A stretch of 64,000 nt of DNA, taken from the NCBI GenBank assembly GCA_050248495.1, contig JBFWSG010000028.1, positions 4,669-68,668 of the forward strand, read 5' to 3'. A program made the position numbers and the translations under genes. Of the stretch, positions 19,278 to 26,871 are shown piece after piece (position 1 is the stretch's first letter; each line of letters begins with the position of its first letter). The notes beneath the pieces were generated by a model, which worked only from the letters and a program-made list of their open reading frames with translations, was not told the origin of the DNA and searched no databases. This DNA comes from DASYDU01 sp050248495. GTDB lineage: Bacteria > Planctomycetota > Planctomycetia > Pirellulales > Lacipirellulaceae.

Positions 19278-19484
19278 ATGGCTTGGGGAGACGAATCCAG
19301 CGAAGGCACAAAGCAGTGCGAAAACTGCGGTGCGGCTTATACTCTTTTCTGCACAAAGCTGCCTGTTCGCGAAAAGGGCTACATCGAGTGCAAGTGTGGC
19401 CACACGATCGAGGATTGGAATAGCTCACATACCTACCGCGTGGAATTCGCCGACGGAGGCTACGGCAAAAAGGTTAGTGATTAG
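19278..19484 (+). CDS. Small zinc-ribbon protein downstream of the retron RT
   Basis: 68 aa from ATG 19278, with GGGAGG six bases upstream, 41 bp after the RT stop on the same strand. It carries CENC (residues 14-17) and CKC (38-40), plus Cys25, which look like the ligands of a zinc ribbon, followed by GHTIEDWNSSHTYRVEF. Similar short CxxC...CxxCG...WNSS proteins are found in phage and mobile-element contexts. The close spacing suggests it is the last gene of the retron-like operon, but it could be an independent cargo gene. Function unknown. Confidence 0.7.
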   Translation: MAWGDESSEGTKQCENCGAAYTLFCTKLPVREKGYIECKCGHTIEDWNSSHTYRVEFADGGYGKKVSD

Positions 19485-19520
19485 CTCAGGCCGGTTGGCG
19501 TCGATTCGTCGATCGCTTTT

Positions 19521-19937
19521 CTATATCGGCGGCAGCGGCTCGACGCGCTTGCCGAAGAGCAGGATGAAGCCCGCTAAGACGACGACCTGCAACGGCAAGA
19601 TAATCCAGACGGAGATGCCGAGGCCGACCAGCAGCGTGCCTAGGAGCGTCGAGACGACGCCCACCACCGCCGCGTATACGATCTGCGTGTAAACGTGCGC
19701 CATCAGATCGCAGTAGCACGCCTGGGCGGAGAGGATCGCGGTGTCGGAGACGGGCGAGACGTGATCGCCCATGATCGCGCCGGACAATACGCAGCCCAAG
19801 GTGCCGATGAAGATCGGGCTGCCGGTGAGCCCTTCGGGCGTTGTCGCTCCCACGGTTGCCGCCGCCAGCGGCACGACCATCGGCACGAGGATGCCCATCG
19901 TGCGCTTGGCGGTGCCGGTGCAGAAGGAGACGGCCAC
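19521..19937 (-). pseudogene. Truncated NhaC-family antiporter (C-terminal remnant)
   Basis: About 138 codons matching only the C-terminal quarter of the neighbouring intact antiporter. Shared motifs include FCTGT..TMGILVPMV, PIF..T/AMG.VL.GAI.GDH.SP.SDT.ILSA and GISVWxxLxLQ.VVLAG. Roughly 60% of residues agree by eye, so the copy is old. It has no ribosome site and begins only 17 bp from the stop codon of the intact gene, where the missing N-terminal 420 residues should be. I read it as the remnant of a second tandem antiporter gene whose 5' part was lost. Expression as a short protein is possible but unlikely to transport. Confidence 0.8.
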
Positions 19938-19953
19938 CGCTGGGAAAGGTTGA

Positions 19954-21627
19954 CTACGACTCTACCCGCTTGCCCACCAATAGCAGCAATCCTGCGAGGA
20001 CGATCAGTTGCAGGGCGAGGAGTAGCCAGACGGAGATGCCGAAGCCGATGGGAAGGGTGCCGAAGAGAATGGCGACTCCGCCGACGGCGAAGGCGTAGGG
20101 GAGCTGCGTGTTGACGTGGGCCATGTGGTCGCAGCCGCTGGCCAGGGCGGAGAGGATCGTGGTGTCGGAGATGGGGGAGCAGTGGTCGCCGAAGATCGCG
20201 CCGGCCAGGACGCTCCCCATCGCGCAGAGGAAGATCGGGTTAGCGGCGAGCTCCTGTGCCGTTGACACTTCGGTCAGCGCGGTGGCGAGGGGGATGACCA
20301 TGGGGACGAGGATGCCCATCGTGCCGTAGCTGGTGCCGGTGCAGAAGGCGATCGTGCAGGCGAGGACGAACACGACCGTGGGGAGCCAGACGGTGATGTC
20401 GTGCTCGGTATTTTCGCTCACGGAGATGAGGACGCCCTTCAAAAAGTCGCCCGTGTAGAGGCGTTCGTGCTGATGTTCGAAGGCCTGGGTGGTGGGCGCG
20501 CCGCTCGTGGATTTGTTGCCGGTCATGCGGGACATGGCGCCGGCGAGCAGGAGGATCAGCAGCGCGGGGAGGACCATCTTGGCGCCAGTGCCGGCGGCCC
20601 AGGCGATGCGTTTGCCGGGGAGGCGTTCGCGCCAGCGGGCCAGGACGACGGCGACGAACAGGCCGGCGAGTCCGCCGTAGTAGAGGGCCAGGCTGGAGTC
20701 GCCTGAGCCGAAAGACGCGCGGAAGCGAGCGAAGCCGGCGAGGTCGGGCGAGGACTGGGCGATTTTTGCCGCGCCGGTGGCGTAGATCAACCAGAGCGTC
20801 ATCGACAGCGTTACGGCCAGGGGCACGATCGCGTTAGACCAATGGGAAGTGCGGACTCCCTGGCCGTCGTCGTAGGGATCGACGGCAAAATCGCTGGTGG
20901 CCCAGGCCGGGGTTTCACCGGCCGCGGCACGCCGTTCGGCGGCGAGCATGGGGCCGAAGTCGCGCTTCATGAAGGCGATCAGCGGCAGGAAGAGCAGCAT
21001 CTGGATGACGTAGAAGCGGTACGGGATGCAGGCCAGGAAGAGCTCAAACGGATTGAGCCCGGCGGCGATCGCAGGCGGGAGGTTTGTGATGCCTTCGCGG
21101 ATGTATTCAAGCTCGATGGCGATGAAGGTGGAGACGATGGCGAGGCCAGCGACGGGGGCGGCGGTGGCATCGACGAGGAAGGAGAGCTTTTCGCGCGAGA
21201 TGCGGAGGCGGTCGCAGGTCGGGCGCATGGTGCCGCCGATGAGGAGGCAGTTGGCGTAGTCGTCGAAGAAGACGAGGAGGCCCGTGAGATAGACGACGAT
21301 CTGTCCGCTCGCGCGCGAACGGGCCCAGGGAGTGAGCAGCTCGACCATGCCGCGCATGCCGCCGCCGATTTGGATCACGCCGATCATCGCGCTGAGGGTC
21401 ATGCTGAAGGCGTAGACGCGGAGCTTGTCGGGTTGGATGGTGGATTGCCAGAGCTGATTTTCGAGCAGGTCGACGGTGGCGGCGATGGGGTTGCCGCCGG
21501 TGAGGATGAGCGACCCGACGGCCAGCCCGGCAAAGAGGGCGAAGAGGACGCGGCGGGTGGCGATCGCCAGCACGATGGCGACCACGGGCGGTGCGATGCT
21601 CAGCCAGCCATAAGGATGTTCAACCAT
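19954..21627 (-). CDS. NhaC-family Na+/H+ antiporter
   Basis: 557 aa, ATG 21627, with about 11-12 hydrophobic segments from residue 8 on. Family signatures include FFDDYANCLLIGGTMRPTCDRLRISREKLSFLVDATAAPVAGLAIVSTFIA (central) and TGTSYGTMGILVPMVIPL plus GAIFGDHCSPISDTTILSALASGCDHMAHV (C-terminal), all typical of NhaC/arginine-ornithine-type antiporters. It probably exchanges Na+ (or an organic ion) for H+ at the inner membrane. A truncated second copy follows directly downstream. Confidence 0.92.
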   Translation of the reverse strand: MVEHPYGWLSIAPPVVAIVLAIATRRVLFALFAGLAVGSLILTGGNPIAATVDLLENQLWQSTIQPDKLRVYAFSMTLSAMIGVIQIGGGMRGMVELLTPWARSRASGQIVVYLTGLLVFFDDYANCLLIGGTMRPTCDRLRISREKLSFLVDATAAPVAGLAIVSTFIAIELEYIREGITNLPPAIAAGLNPFELFLACIPYRFYVIQMLLFLPLIAFMKRDFGPMLAAERRAAAGETPAWATSDFAVDPYDDGQGVRTSHWSNAIVPLAVTLSMTLWLIYATGAAKIAQSSPDLAGFARFRASFGSGDSSLALYYGGLAGLFVAVVLARWRERLPGKRIAWAAGTGAKMVLPALLILLLAGAMSRMTGNKSTSGAPTTQAFEHQHERLYTGDFLKGVLISVSENTEHDITVWLPTVVFVLACTIAFCTGTSYGTMGILVPMVIPLATALTEVSTAQELAANPIFLCAMGSVLAGAIFGDHCSPISDTTILSALASGCDHMAHVNTQLPYAFAVGGVAILFGTLPIGFGISVWLLLALQLIVLAGLLLLVGKRVES

Positions 21628-21659
21628 ACAAGAAAGCCGTTCGCCTGACGTGAGTCGCC

Positions 21660-22637
21660 TTAACCAACTACCGGATTCTCGACCAGCGTCACCCGCCGCG
21701 CGTTGGCGTTCACTTCGACCAGCCCGCTGATCGGCAAGGCCCAGTTCTCCTTCTGGTGCCCGGCCGGCAAACCGGCGAGCACGGGCACTTCGAGCTGGCC
21801 GAAGTATTCGTTCAAGATGGCGTTCATCGCATCGGCGGATTCACTCGGCTCGCCCTCATCGAAATTAAAGCTGCCCAGGAGCACCCCCGCGGCGGCCCGC
21901 AGTTTTCCAGCCAGGGAGAGCTGCGCAAGATACCGGTCGACGCGATACACCGGCTCGTTCACGTCTTCGAGAAACAGGATGCGTCCCTCGGTTTCGACGT
22001 CGTACGGCGTGCCGATGAGCCCGGCGAGCACCGAAAGATTGCCGCCCGTGAGCCGGCCGTTGGCAATCCCCGGCACGATCGCCCGTAGCCGCACGTCCGC
22101 CACGCCGTCCTCGGCATAAGTGGCGAGCTGCATCCCGGTGTCGAGCTCGCCGTCGGGCGCGATTGTCCGCCAGAGCGCCGCCTCGGTGGTTTCCGACATC
22201 GGCTCCGCCGCGCCAAAACCATCCTGCAGGTTCGGGCCGTGAAACGTGACCAAGCTGGCGCGATTCTGAAACGCCAGGTGCAGGCCTGTGATGTCGCTGA
22301 AACCCACGAAGACTTTCGGATGCCGCTGGATCAAATCGTAATCCAGCCGTCCCAAGAGCCGCGCGACGCCATAGCCGCCCCGCGCACACCACACGGCCCG
22401 CGACTCCGGATCGGCAAACGCCGCCATCAGCTCGCCGGCCCGCGTGCTGTCGTCGCCCGCGAGATAGCCCGTCTTGCGAAACACGTCGCCGTGGGTCTTG
22501 ATGCGATAGCCGCGCGACGTCAAGAACGCGAACGCCTTTTCGAGCCGCTCGCGGACCACCGGCCCGGCGGGGGCGATTACGCTGATGGTGTCGCCGCGGC
22601 GGAGGGACTTGGGTCTGGTGATCTGCATCAACTGCAT
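21660..22637 (-). CDS. ldcA: Muramoyltetrapeptide LD-carboxypeptidase (S66 family, LdcA/MccF-like)
   Basis: 325 aa if started at ATG 22637 (MQLMQITRPKSLRRGD); in-frame ATGs at 22649 and 22628 are also possible, and the open frame reaches 22691 inside spmB. S66 motifs: RRGDTISVIAPAGPV near the start, WCARGGYGVARLLGRLDYDLI, then GFSDITGLHLAF with the nucleophile Ser; the Glu of the Ser-Glu-His triad lies in LFLEDVNEPVYRVDRYLAQL. The enzyme removes the terminal D-Ala from muropeptide tetrapeptides in the cytoplasm, needed for recycling. It is the last gene of the minus-strand run with spmB and spmA, overlapping or abutting the spmB stop at 22670. Confidence 0.88.
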   Translation of the reverse strand: MQLMQITRPKSLRRGDTISVIAPAGPVVRERLEKAFAFLTSRGYRIKTHGDVFRKTGYLAGDDSTRAGELMAAFADPESRAVWCARGGYGVARLLGRLDYDLIQRHPKVFVGFSDITGLHLAFQNRASLVTFHGPNLQDGFGAAEPMSETTEAALWRTIAPDGELDTGMQLATYAEDGVADVRLRAIVPGIANGRLTGGNLSVLAGLIGTPYDVETEGRILFLEDVNEPVYRVDRYLAQLSLAGKLRAAAGVLLGSFNFDEGEPSESADAMNAILNEYFGQLEVPVLAGLPAGHQKENWALPISGLVEVNANARRVTLVENPVVG

Positions 22638-22669
22638 CCTGGCTTTCATGCACTGGGTTAATCGTCTGC

Positions 22670-23242
22670 TTATTCTCCGGCAAACAACCAATACCCGAGG
22701 ACAAGCGACGCAACAAGCCCAGCCAGATCGCCGGTCAAACAGGCTGGCAGCGCATGACGGATTTTCGTAACTTGTACGGCACCGAAATAGATGGTCAGGA
22801 TGTAGAACGTCGTTTCGGTACTACCCATCATCAGCGTGGCGGTGTTACCGAGAAAGCTGTCCGGTCCATGCACATCAAAGATTTCAACCATAATTGCTCG
22901 GGCTCCGCTACCGGTTAGCGGGCGCGTGAAAGCCAGCGGCAACAAGTCGAGCGATTCGGCATAGTCGCCCAATCCAACGGTCTGCATCGCCAAAGTACCG
23001 CCTGACTTGAAATCTGCAAAGATGCCGCTGGCGATGAATACTTTGATGACGAACAACATCGCGACGAGATACGGAATGATCATGATGGCGATGTCGAAGC
23101 CTTCCTTGGCGCCGGTGACGAACGATTCGTACATTGGCACGCGCCGGTAGGCAGCCCAACAAATGATCAATAGGATCGTCGCCGGAATCGTCCATTGGCT
23201 GACCACATCGAGGGTGTCGAAGATCGATTGCGTCGAAATCAT
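22670..23242 (-). CDS. spmB: SpmB-like membrane protein (nucleoside-recognition/Gate domain)
   Basis: 190 aa with about five hydrophobic segments. SpmB features: TIPATILLIICWAAYRRVPMYESFVTGAKEGFDIAIMIIPYLVAM, then RPLTGSGARAIM and DSFLGNTATLMMGSTETTFYILTIYFGAV, the conserved Gate motifs. In Bacillus, SpmA and SpmB are spore maturation proteins; related proteins occur in many non-sporulating bacteria. Its start ATG overlaps the spmA stop by 4 bp (ATGA), so the two are translationally coupled. The setting among cell-wall enzymes suggests a part in transport linked to peptidoglycan, but this is inference. Confidence 0.88.
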   Translation of the reverse strand: MISTQSIFDTLDVVSQWTIPATILLIICWAAYRRVPMYESFVTGAKEGFDIAIMIIPYLVAMLFVIKVFIASGIFADFKSGGTLAMQTVGLGDYAESLDLLPLAFTRPLTGSGARAIMVEIFDVHGPDSFLGNTATLMMGSTETTFYILTIYFGAVQVTKIRHALPACLTGDLAGLVASLVLGYWLFAGE

Positions 23243-24003
23243 GCCGTTCCCTCCTTTGGCCGAACGCCAGGGTCGAAATTGCCGTCACCCGTTTGAGCTG
23301 CAACTCGAAAACGGGGCCAACGGGAGAGCCAGCGTGTCGCGACAATCGCCACGACTGTGCTGACCGTGGTGGCCATGAGGATGGCCACCATCGGTCGGGC
23401 AGGATCGACGCTGCCGCTAGCGACGCGATAACCGATGATCGTAAACGGCACCAAGGTGATGCTGCTGGTGTTGATCGCCAGGAACATCACCATGCTGTCG
23501 GTCGCAGTATCCTTGACGGGGTTAAGTTCCTGCAGCTCGCGCATCGCCTTGAGACCCATCGGCGTGGCGGCGTTGTCGAGGCCGAGCATGTTGGCCGAAA
23601 GATTCATGAGAATTGCGCCCTGGGCAGGATGGCCATCCGGAATCTCCGGAAACAGCCAGCGCATGAGGGGGCGCAAGAGGCGAGCGAAGGCATCGACGAG
23701 GCCGGCATCTTTGGCGATGTTCAGGAGTCCTAACCAAAGCGCCATGATGCCGATCAAGGTGATGCAGATTTCGACGGATGCTGTGGCTGCATCGAGTGTG
23801 GCTTTGTTGAGTTGTCGGCCCATCGCGGCGAGACCGGTTTCGGGGGGGGTGGCCGCAAGCTTGTCTTTCGCATTGTTCTCTTGCTCGGTGCCTTGCTCTG
23901 CTGCCGGCGGCAACGCGGGCGCAGACCAGCTTTGCCAGGCGCCTTTGCCGAAGCCGTAGAGAATGCCAACCAGCAGCAGCCAGAACCAGACTTTGTTTAG
24001 CAC
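23239..24003 (-). CDS. spmA: SpmA-like membrane protein (nucleoside-recognition/Gate domain)
   Basis: 254 aa from GTG 24003 (MLNKVWFWLLLVGILYGFGKG), preferred to the longer frame to 24024 because GGGAGA lies upstream and the GTG overlaps the stop codon of the M14 peptidase gene, implying coupling. SpmA features: ASVEICITLIGIMALWLGLLNIAKDAGLVDAFARLLRPLMRWLFPEIP, GAILMNLSANMLGLDNAATPMGLKAMRELQELNP and NTSSITLVPFTIIGYR. It has about seven hydrophobic segments and presumably works with SpmB in the inner membrane. An Ala/Pro/Glu-rich stretch near residues 25-55 is less conserved. Confidence 0.88.
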   Translation of the reverse strand: MLNKVWFWLLLVGILYGFGKGAWQSWSAPALPPAAEQGTEQENNAKDKLAATPPETGLAAMGRQLNKATLDAATASVEICITLIGIMALWLGLLNIAKDAGLVDAFARLLRPLMRWLFPEIPDGHPAQGAILMNLSANMLGLDNAATPMGLKAMRELQELNPVKDTATDSMVMFLAINTSSITLVPFTIIGYRVASGSVDPARPMVAILMATTVSTVVAIVATRWLSRWPRFRVAAQTGDGNFDPGVRPKEGTA

Positions 24004-25595
24004 AGGCGACTCTCCCGATGGCAACGCAAGAAAGTGCCGGCGTTTTTCCCTGTCCGCATGCCGTCGGACCAGACCGTTTCGCCAGCCACGACGACGCGCA
24101 GGACAGCACCGGCCGCGCCTTCGCTGGCCGCGTCTTTGGCAGTTTTGCCGAAGAACGCAAGGTCAGCATAATAGTCGCGGCGGATCTTGCCGCGATTCGC
24201 GCCCAGGCCCAGGCGTTTCGATTCGCGCCAGGTTTCGGCCGCGATTTCGGCAAGTGCTTGGGCAGTCGAATGCGACGGCCCCAGCTCGTCGACCGGCACG
24301 AAGCCCCAATTGACCGGCAGTTCCATCGGCGACGTCAACACTTCGAGCATCTCGCGCCGCGAAGGATCCACGCGGCCGATGACGGTGGTGACGCCTGCGG
24401 CCAGGAGCGCGTCCAAGCGTTTGCCGTCGAGCGGCCGGCCCGGCATCCAGTCGTGAAGGAATGCCAATCGGCCGGGAAGCACGATCATCCCGTCGGCCGA
24501 CAATACGAGTTTGCCGGTCGACGTGCCGAGATCACCGAGGTCGACGATCTTGGCATCGGGCCGCTGGTCCATCGCCAGACGATGACCGTGCGAATGATTC
24601 AGCGCCAAATCGGCCCGCACCGGCTCGCGGAAATCGACGTCAAGCACGTGCCCGGCGACGATGGCCACATCATACAGCTTGAGCTCGTTGTCGCGCGGCA
24701 GGCGATCGTGGTCGCCCGGATCGGCGTTCGCGAAGCTGCCGTCGGCGATCGCCACGAGGGCCGCCAGGAGACCGTCGAAATGTACCTCCACGAGCGGCGC
24801 GGGGTCTGGCCCTGGCCAGCCGCCCGCTTCCACCAGCACCGTCACTACGCCCTGCGACTGGACCCACTCGCCAAAAGCCCAGGGCATGTACTCGGCGACA
24901 TAGCGGGAGATCATTCCGGGCGCGCTCGATTGCACGGCTCGCGCGAAGCAAGCGGCCACTTGCTTGGCCTGGCGAAGCTGCGGCGTTTCAGTGAACGATT
25001 CGTCCAGCGGCGGGGCCATCAGCGAGACGGCAGCCGGCTGGGGTGGAAATCCGATCGCGGTGCGGGCGTTTTGATTGTGCAGGTTGAAGCCGAACTCGGG
25101 CCGCAAAGTTTCCACCGCCCGGTGGAGCGCACGGCCTTCTGGCGATTCGAGCCGCTGCGAGTCGCGGTTTACGTCGATGTGCTGGGCGTTGAAGCGGATG
25201 TGAGCCGCCGCGCCATCGGGGTTGAGCATCGGGATCGCGTAGAGCGTCGCGCCTGCGAGCAACGCCTTAGCCTCCGGCGCGTCTCGATGCTTTGTCAGAA
25301 AGCTCAATAGATCCAAGAGCACGGCCGTGTGCGTCGGCTCGTCGCCATGCATCTGCGACCAGAGCAAAATCCGCCGCGGCCCGCTGCCGATCGTCGCCAA
25401 ATAGATCGGCCGCCCCTGGTACGACTCGGCAAACTTCTCGACCTCGAGCCGCCCACCGGCGGCGTCGGCGAGTCGCAGCAGCGTTCGCTCCATGTCTTCA
25501 CAGCGCAGCGTCGCCGGGTCGAGCGGCGAAACGCGAAAGCGGGCGTACGACTCACGCTGCGGCTGCACGTCGGCTTCGAGGGATGGAATGGCCAC
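23997..25595 (-). CDS. M14-family zinc carboxypeptidase
   Basis: 532 aa from GTG 25595 (VAIPSLEADVQ), 10 bp after the stop of the dipeptidase gene; the open frame reaches 25655. The catalytic domain has LLWSQMHGDEPTHTAVLLDLL, where HGDE gives the first zinc His and Glu, then NPDGAAAHIRFNAQHIDVNRDSQ and the second zinc His in FGFNLHNQ. A Glu in VLVEAGGW fits the general base. The C-terminal 220 residues (after FANADPGDHD) are a separate region with beta-rich features resembling amidohydrolase-type metal-free domains; I cannot name it. Such enzymes trim C-terminal residues from peptides, including cell-wall stem peptides in some bacteria. Context favours that role. No signal peptide is obvious. 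Confidence 0.85.
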   Translation of the reverse strand: MAIPSLEADVQPQRESYARFRVSPLDPATLRCEDMERTLLRLADAAGGRLEVEKFAESYQGRPIYLATIGSGPRRILLWSQMHGDEPTHTAVLLDLLSFLTKHRDAPEAKALLAGATLYAIPMLNPDGAAAHIRFNAQHIDVNRDSQRLESPEGRALHRAVETLRPEFGFNLHNQNARTAIGFPPQPAAVSLMAPPLDESFTETPQLRQAKQVAACFARAVQSSAPGMISRYVAEYMPWAFGEWVQSQGVVTVLVEAGGWPGPDPAPLVEVHFDGLLAALVAIADGSFANADPGDHDRLPRDNELKLYDVAIVAGHVLDVDFREPVRADLALNHSHGHRLAMDQRPDAKIVDLGDLGTSTGKLVLSADGMIVLPGRLAFLHDWMPGRPLDGKRLDALLAAGVTTVIGRVDPSRREMLEVLTSPMELPVNWGFVPVDELGPSHSTAQALAEIAAETWRESKRLGLGANRGKIRRDYYADLAFFGKTAKDAASEGAAGAVLRVVVAGETVWSDGMRTGKNAGTFLRCHRESRLC

Positions 25596-25605
25596 GTGGC
25601 TTGGC

Positions 25606-26868
25606 TCACGGCGACGCTGAAGGAGATGGTTTCGCGTCACGCTGCTTCGCGGCATAGGCCTCGGCTTTGCCGAATACCCGCATCAGGTTGCCGCCCAAAA
25701 TGCCTTGAATCTGCTCGTCCGTGTAACCGCGATCCAAGAGGCCCTGCGTGATATACGGATACGAGCTTACATCATCCAGCTGCAGCGGCAACACGGAGAT
25801 GCCGTCGTAGTCGGACCCCAGCCCCACATGCTCCACGCCCGCGACCTCGGCGATGTGTTCGATGTGATCCAGGAGATCATGGATCGTGCCGCGCGAGTAG
25901 CTGTTCTTGGCCCGCCACTGAGCCATCTTGTCCTCGACCGAGCTGGGATCGGTCCGCCGCAGCATCTGCTCGTAGCGCATGCCGTCGAGCGAAGCCTTCA
26001 CGGCCGACGGCACGATGAAGCCGGAGAAAAAGTTGACCATCACCACGCCGTCCTTTTCGTGGATGCGCTTGAGGACGTCGTCCGGCACATTCCGCGGATG
26101 ATCGGCGACCGCGCGGGCCGAGGAATGCGAGAAGATCACCGGCACCGCGCTCACGTCGAGCGTGTCGTGCATCGTGTCGGCCGAAACGTGCGAGATGTCG
26201 ACGAGCATGCCGAGGCGGTTCATCGTGCGGACGACTTCCTCGCCGAAGGGGGTGAGGCCGCCGTTCTTCGCGTCGTCGGTGCCGGAGTCGGCCCAGCTGA
26301 GCGTGTCCGTGTGCGTGAGCGTCATGTAGCGGGCGCCGAGGTCGTAGAGCTTTTCGAGCGCGGCCAGCGATTCCTGGATGCAGTGGCCCCCTTCGACGCC
26401 GATGAGCGAGGCGATCTTGCCCTGGCGGTGGATCCGCTCGATGTCGCCCGTCGACAGGGCCAGCTCGAACGTGTCCGGATAGCGGGCGATCATCCGCTTC
26501 ACCAGCTCGATCTGCTCGAGCGTCGTGGCCAGCGCCTCGCCCTTGTAGCCCAGGTCGACCGGCACCCAGACGCTCCAGAACTGCGCGCCGAGGCCGCCCT
26601 GCCGCAGCCGCGGGATGTCGGTTTGCAGCGACTTCTGCGGCGCGGAGATGTCGAGCTTCGAGAAGTCGCCGCCCGCTTGGGTGCGAATCTCCCAGGGCAT
26701 GTCGTTGTGACCATCGATCACGAGCGACCGGGCGTGCAGTTCTCGGGCCTTGTCGGTGAGCACGACGGGTGGGCGATCGTCGTCGGCCCGCGCCGACGAG
26801 AAGACAGCCCCCATGACAAGCAAGAGCGACAATAGGCCGATGCCGGCGGATTCCTGGTGCACCATCAT
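25606..26868 (-). CDS. Membrane/renal-type dipeptidase (M19)
   Basis: 420 aa. A signal peptide (GIGLLSLLLVMGAVFSSARA) precedes the M19 domain. Zinc-site motifs are visible: DGHNDMPWEIR (HxD), GVEGGHCIQESLAAL (bridging Glu), DISHVSADTMHDTL, IFSHSSARAVADHPRN (His-x-Ser) and GLGSDYDGI (Asp). M19 enzymes hydrolyse dipeptides, including those with D-residues at the C-terminus, so this exported enzyme could cleave L-Ala-D-Glu or D-Ala-containing dipeptides from cell-wall turnover. It starts 3 bp after the stop of the beta-lactamase/carboxypeptidase gene and is followed 10 bp on by the M14 gene, so all three form one transcript. Confidence 0.93.
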   Translation of the reverse strand: MMVHQESAGIGLLSLLLVMGAVFSSARADDDRPPVVLTDKARELHARSLVIDGHNDMPWEIRTQAGGDFSKLDISAPQKSLQTDIPRLRQGGLGAQFWSVWVPVDLGYKGEALATTLEQIELVKRMIARYPDTFELALSTGDIERIHRQGKIASLIGVEGGHCIQESLAALEKLYDLGARYMTLTHTDTLSWADSGTDDAKNGGLTPFGEEVVRTMNRLGMLVDISHVSADTMHDTLDVSAVPVIFSHSSARAVADHPRNVPDDVLKRIHEKDGVVMVNFFSGFIVPSAVKASLDGMRYEQMLRRTDPSSVEDKMAQWRAKNSYSRGTIHDLLDHIEHIAEVAGVEHVGLGSDYDGISVLPLQLDDVSSYPYITQGLLDRGYTDEQIQGILGGNLMRVFGKAEAYAAKQRDAKPSPSASP

Positions 26869-26871
26869 CCT

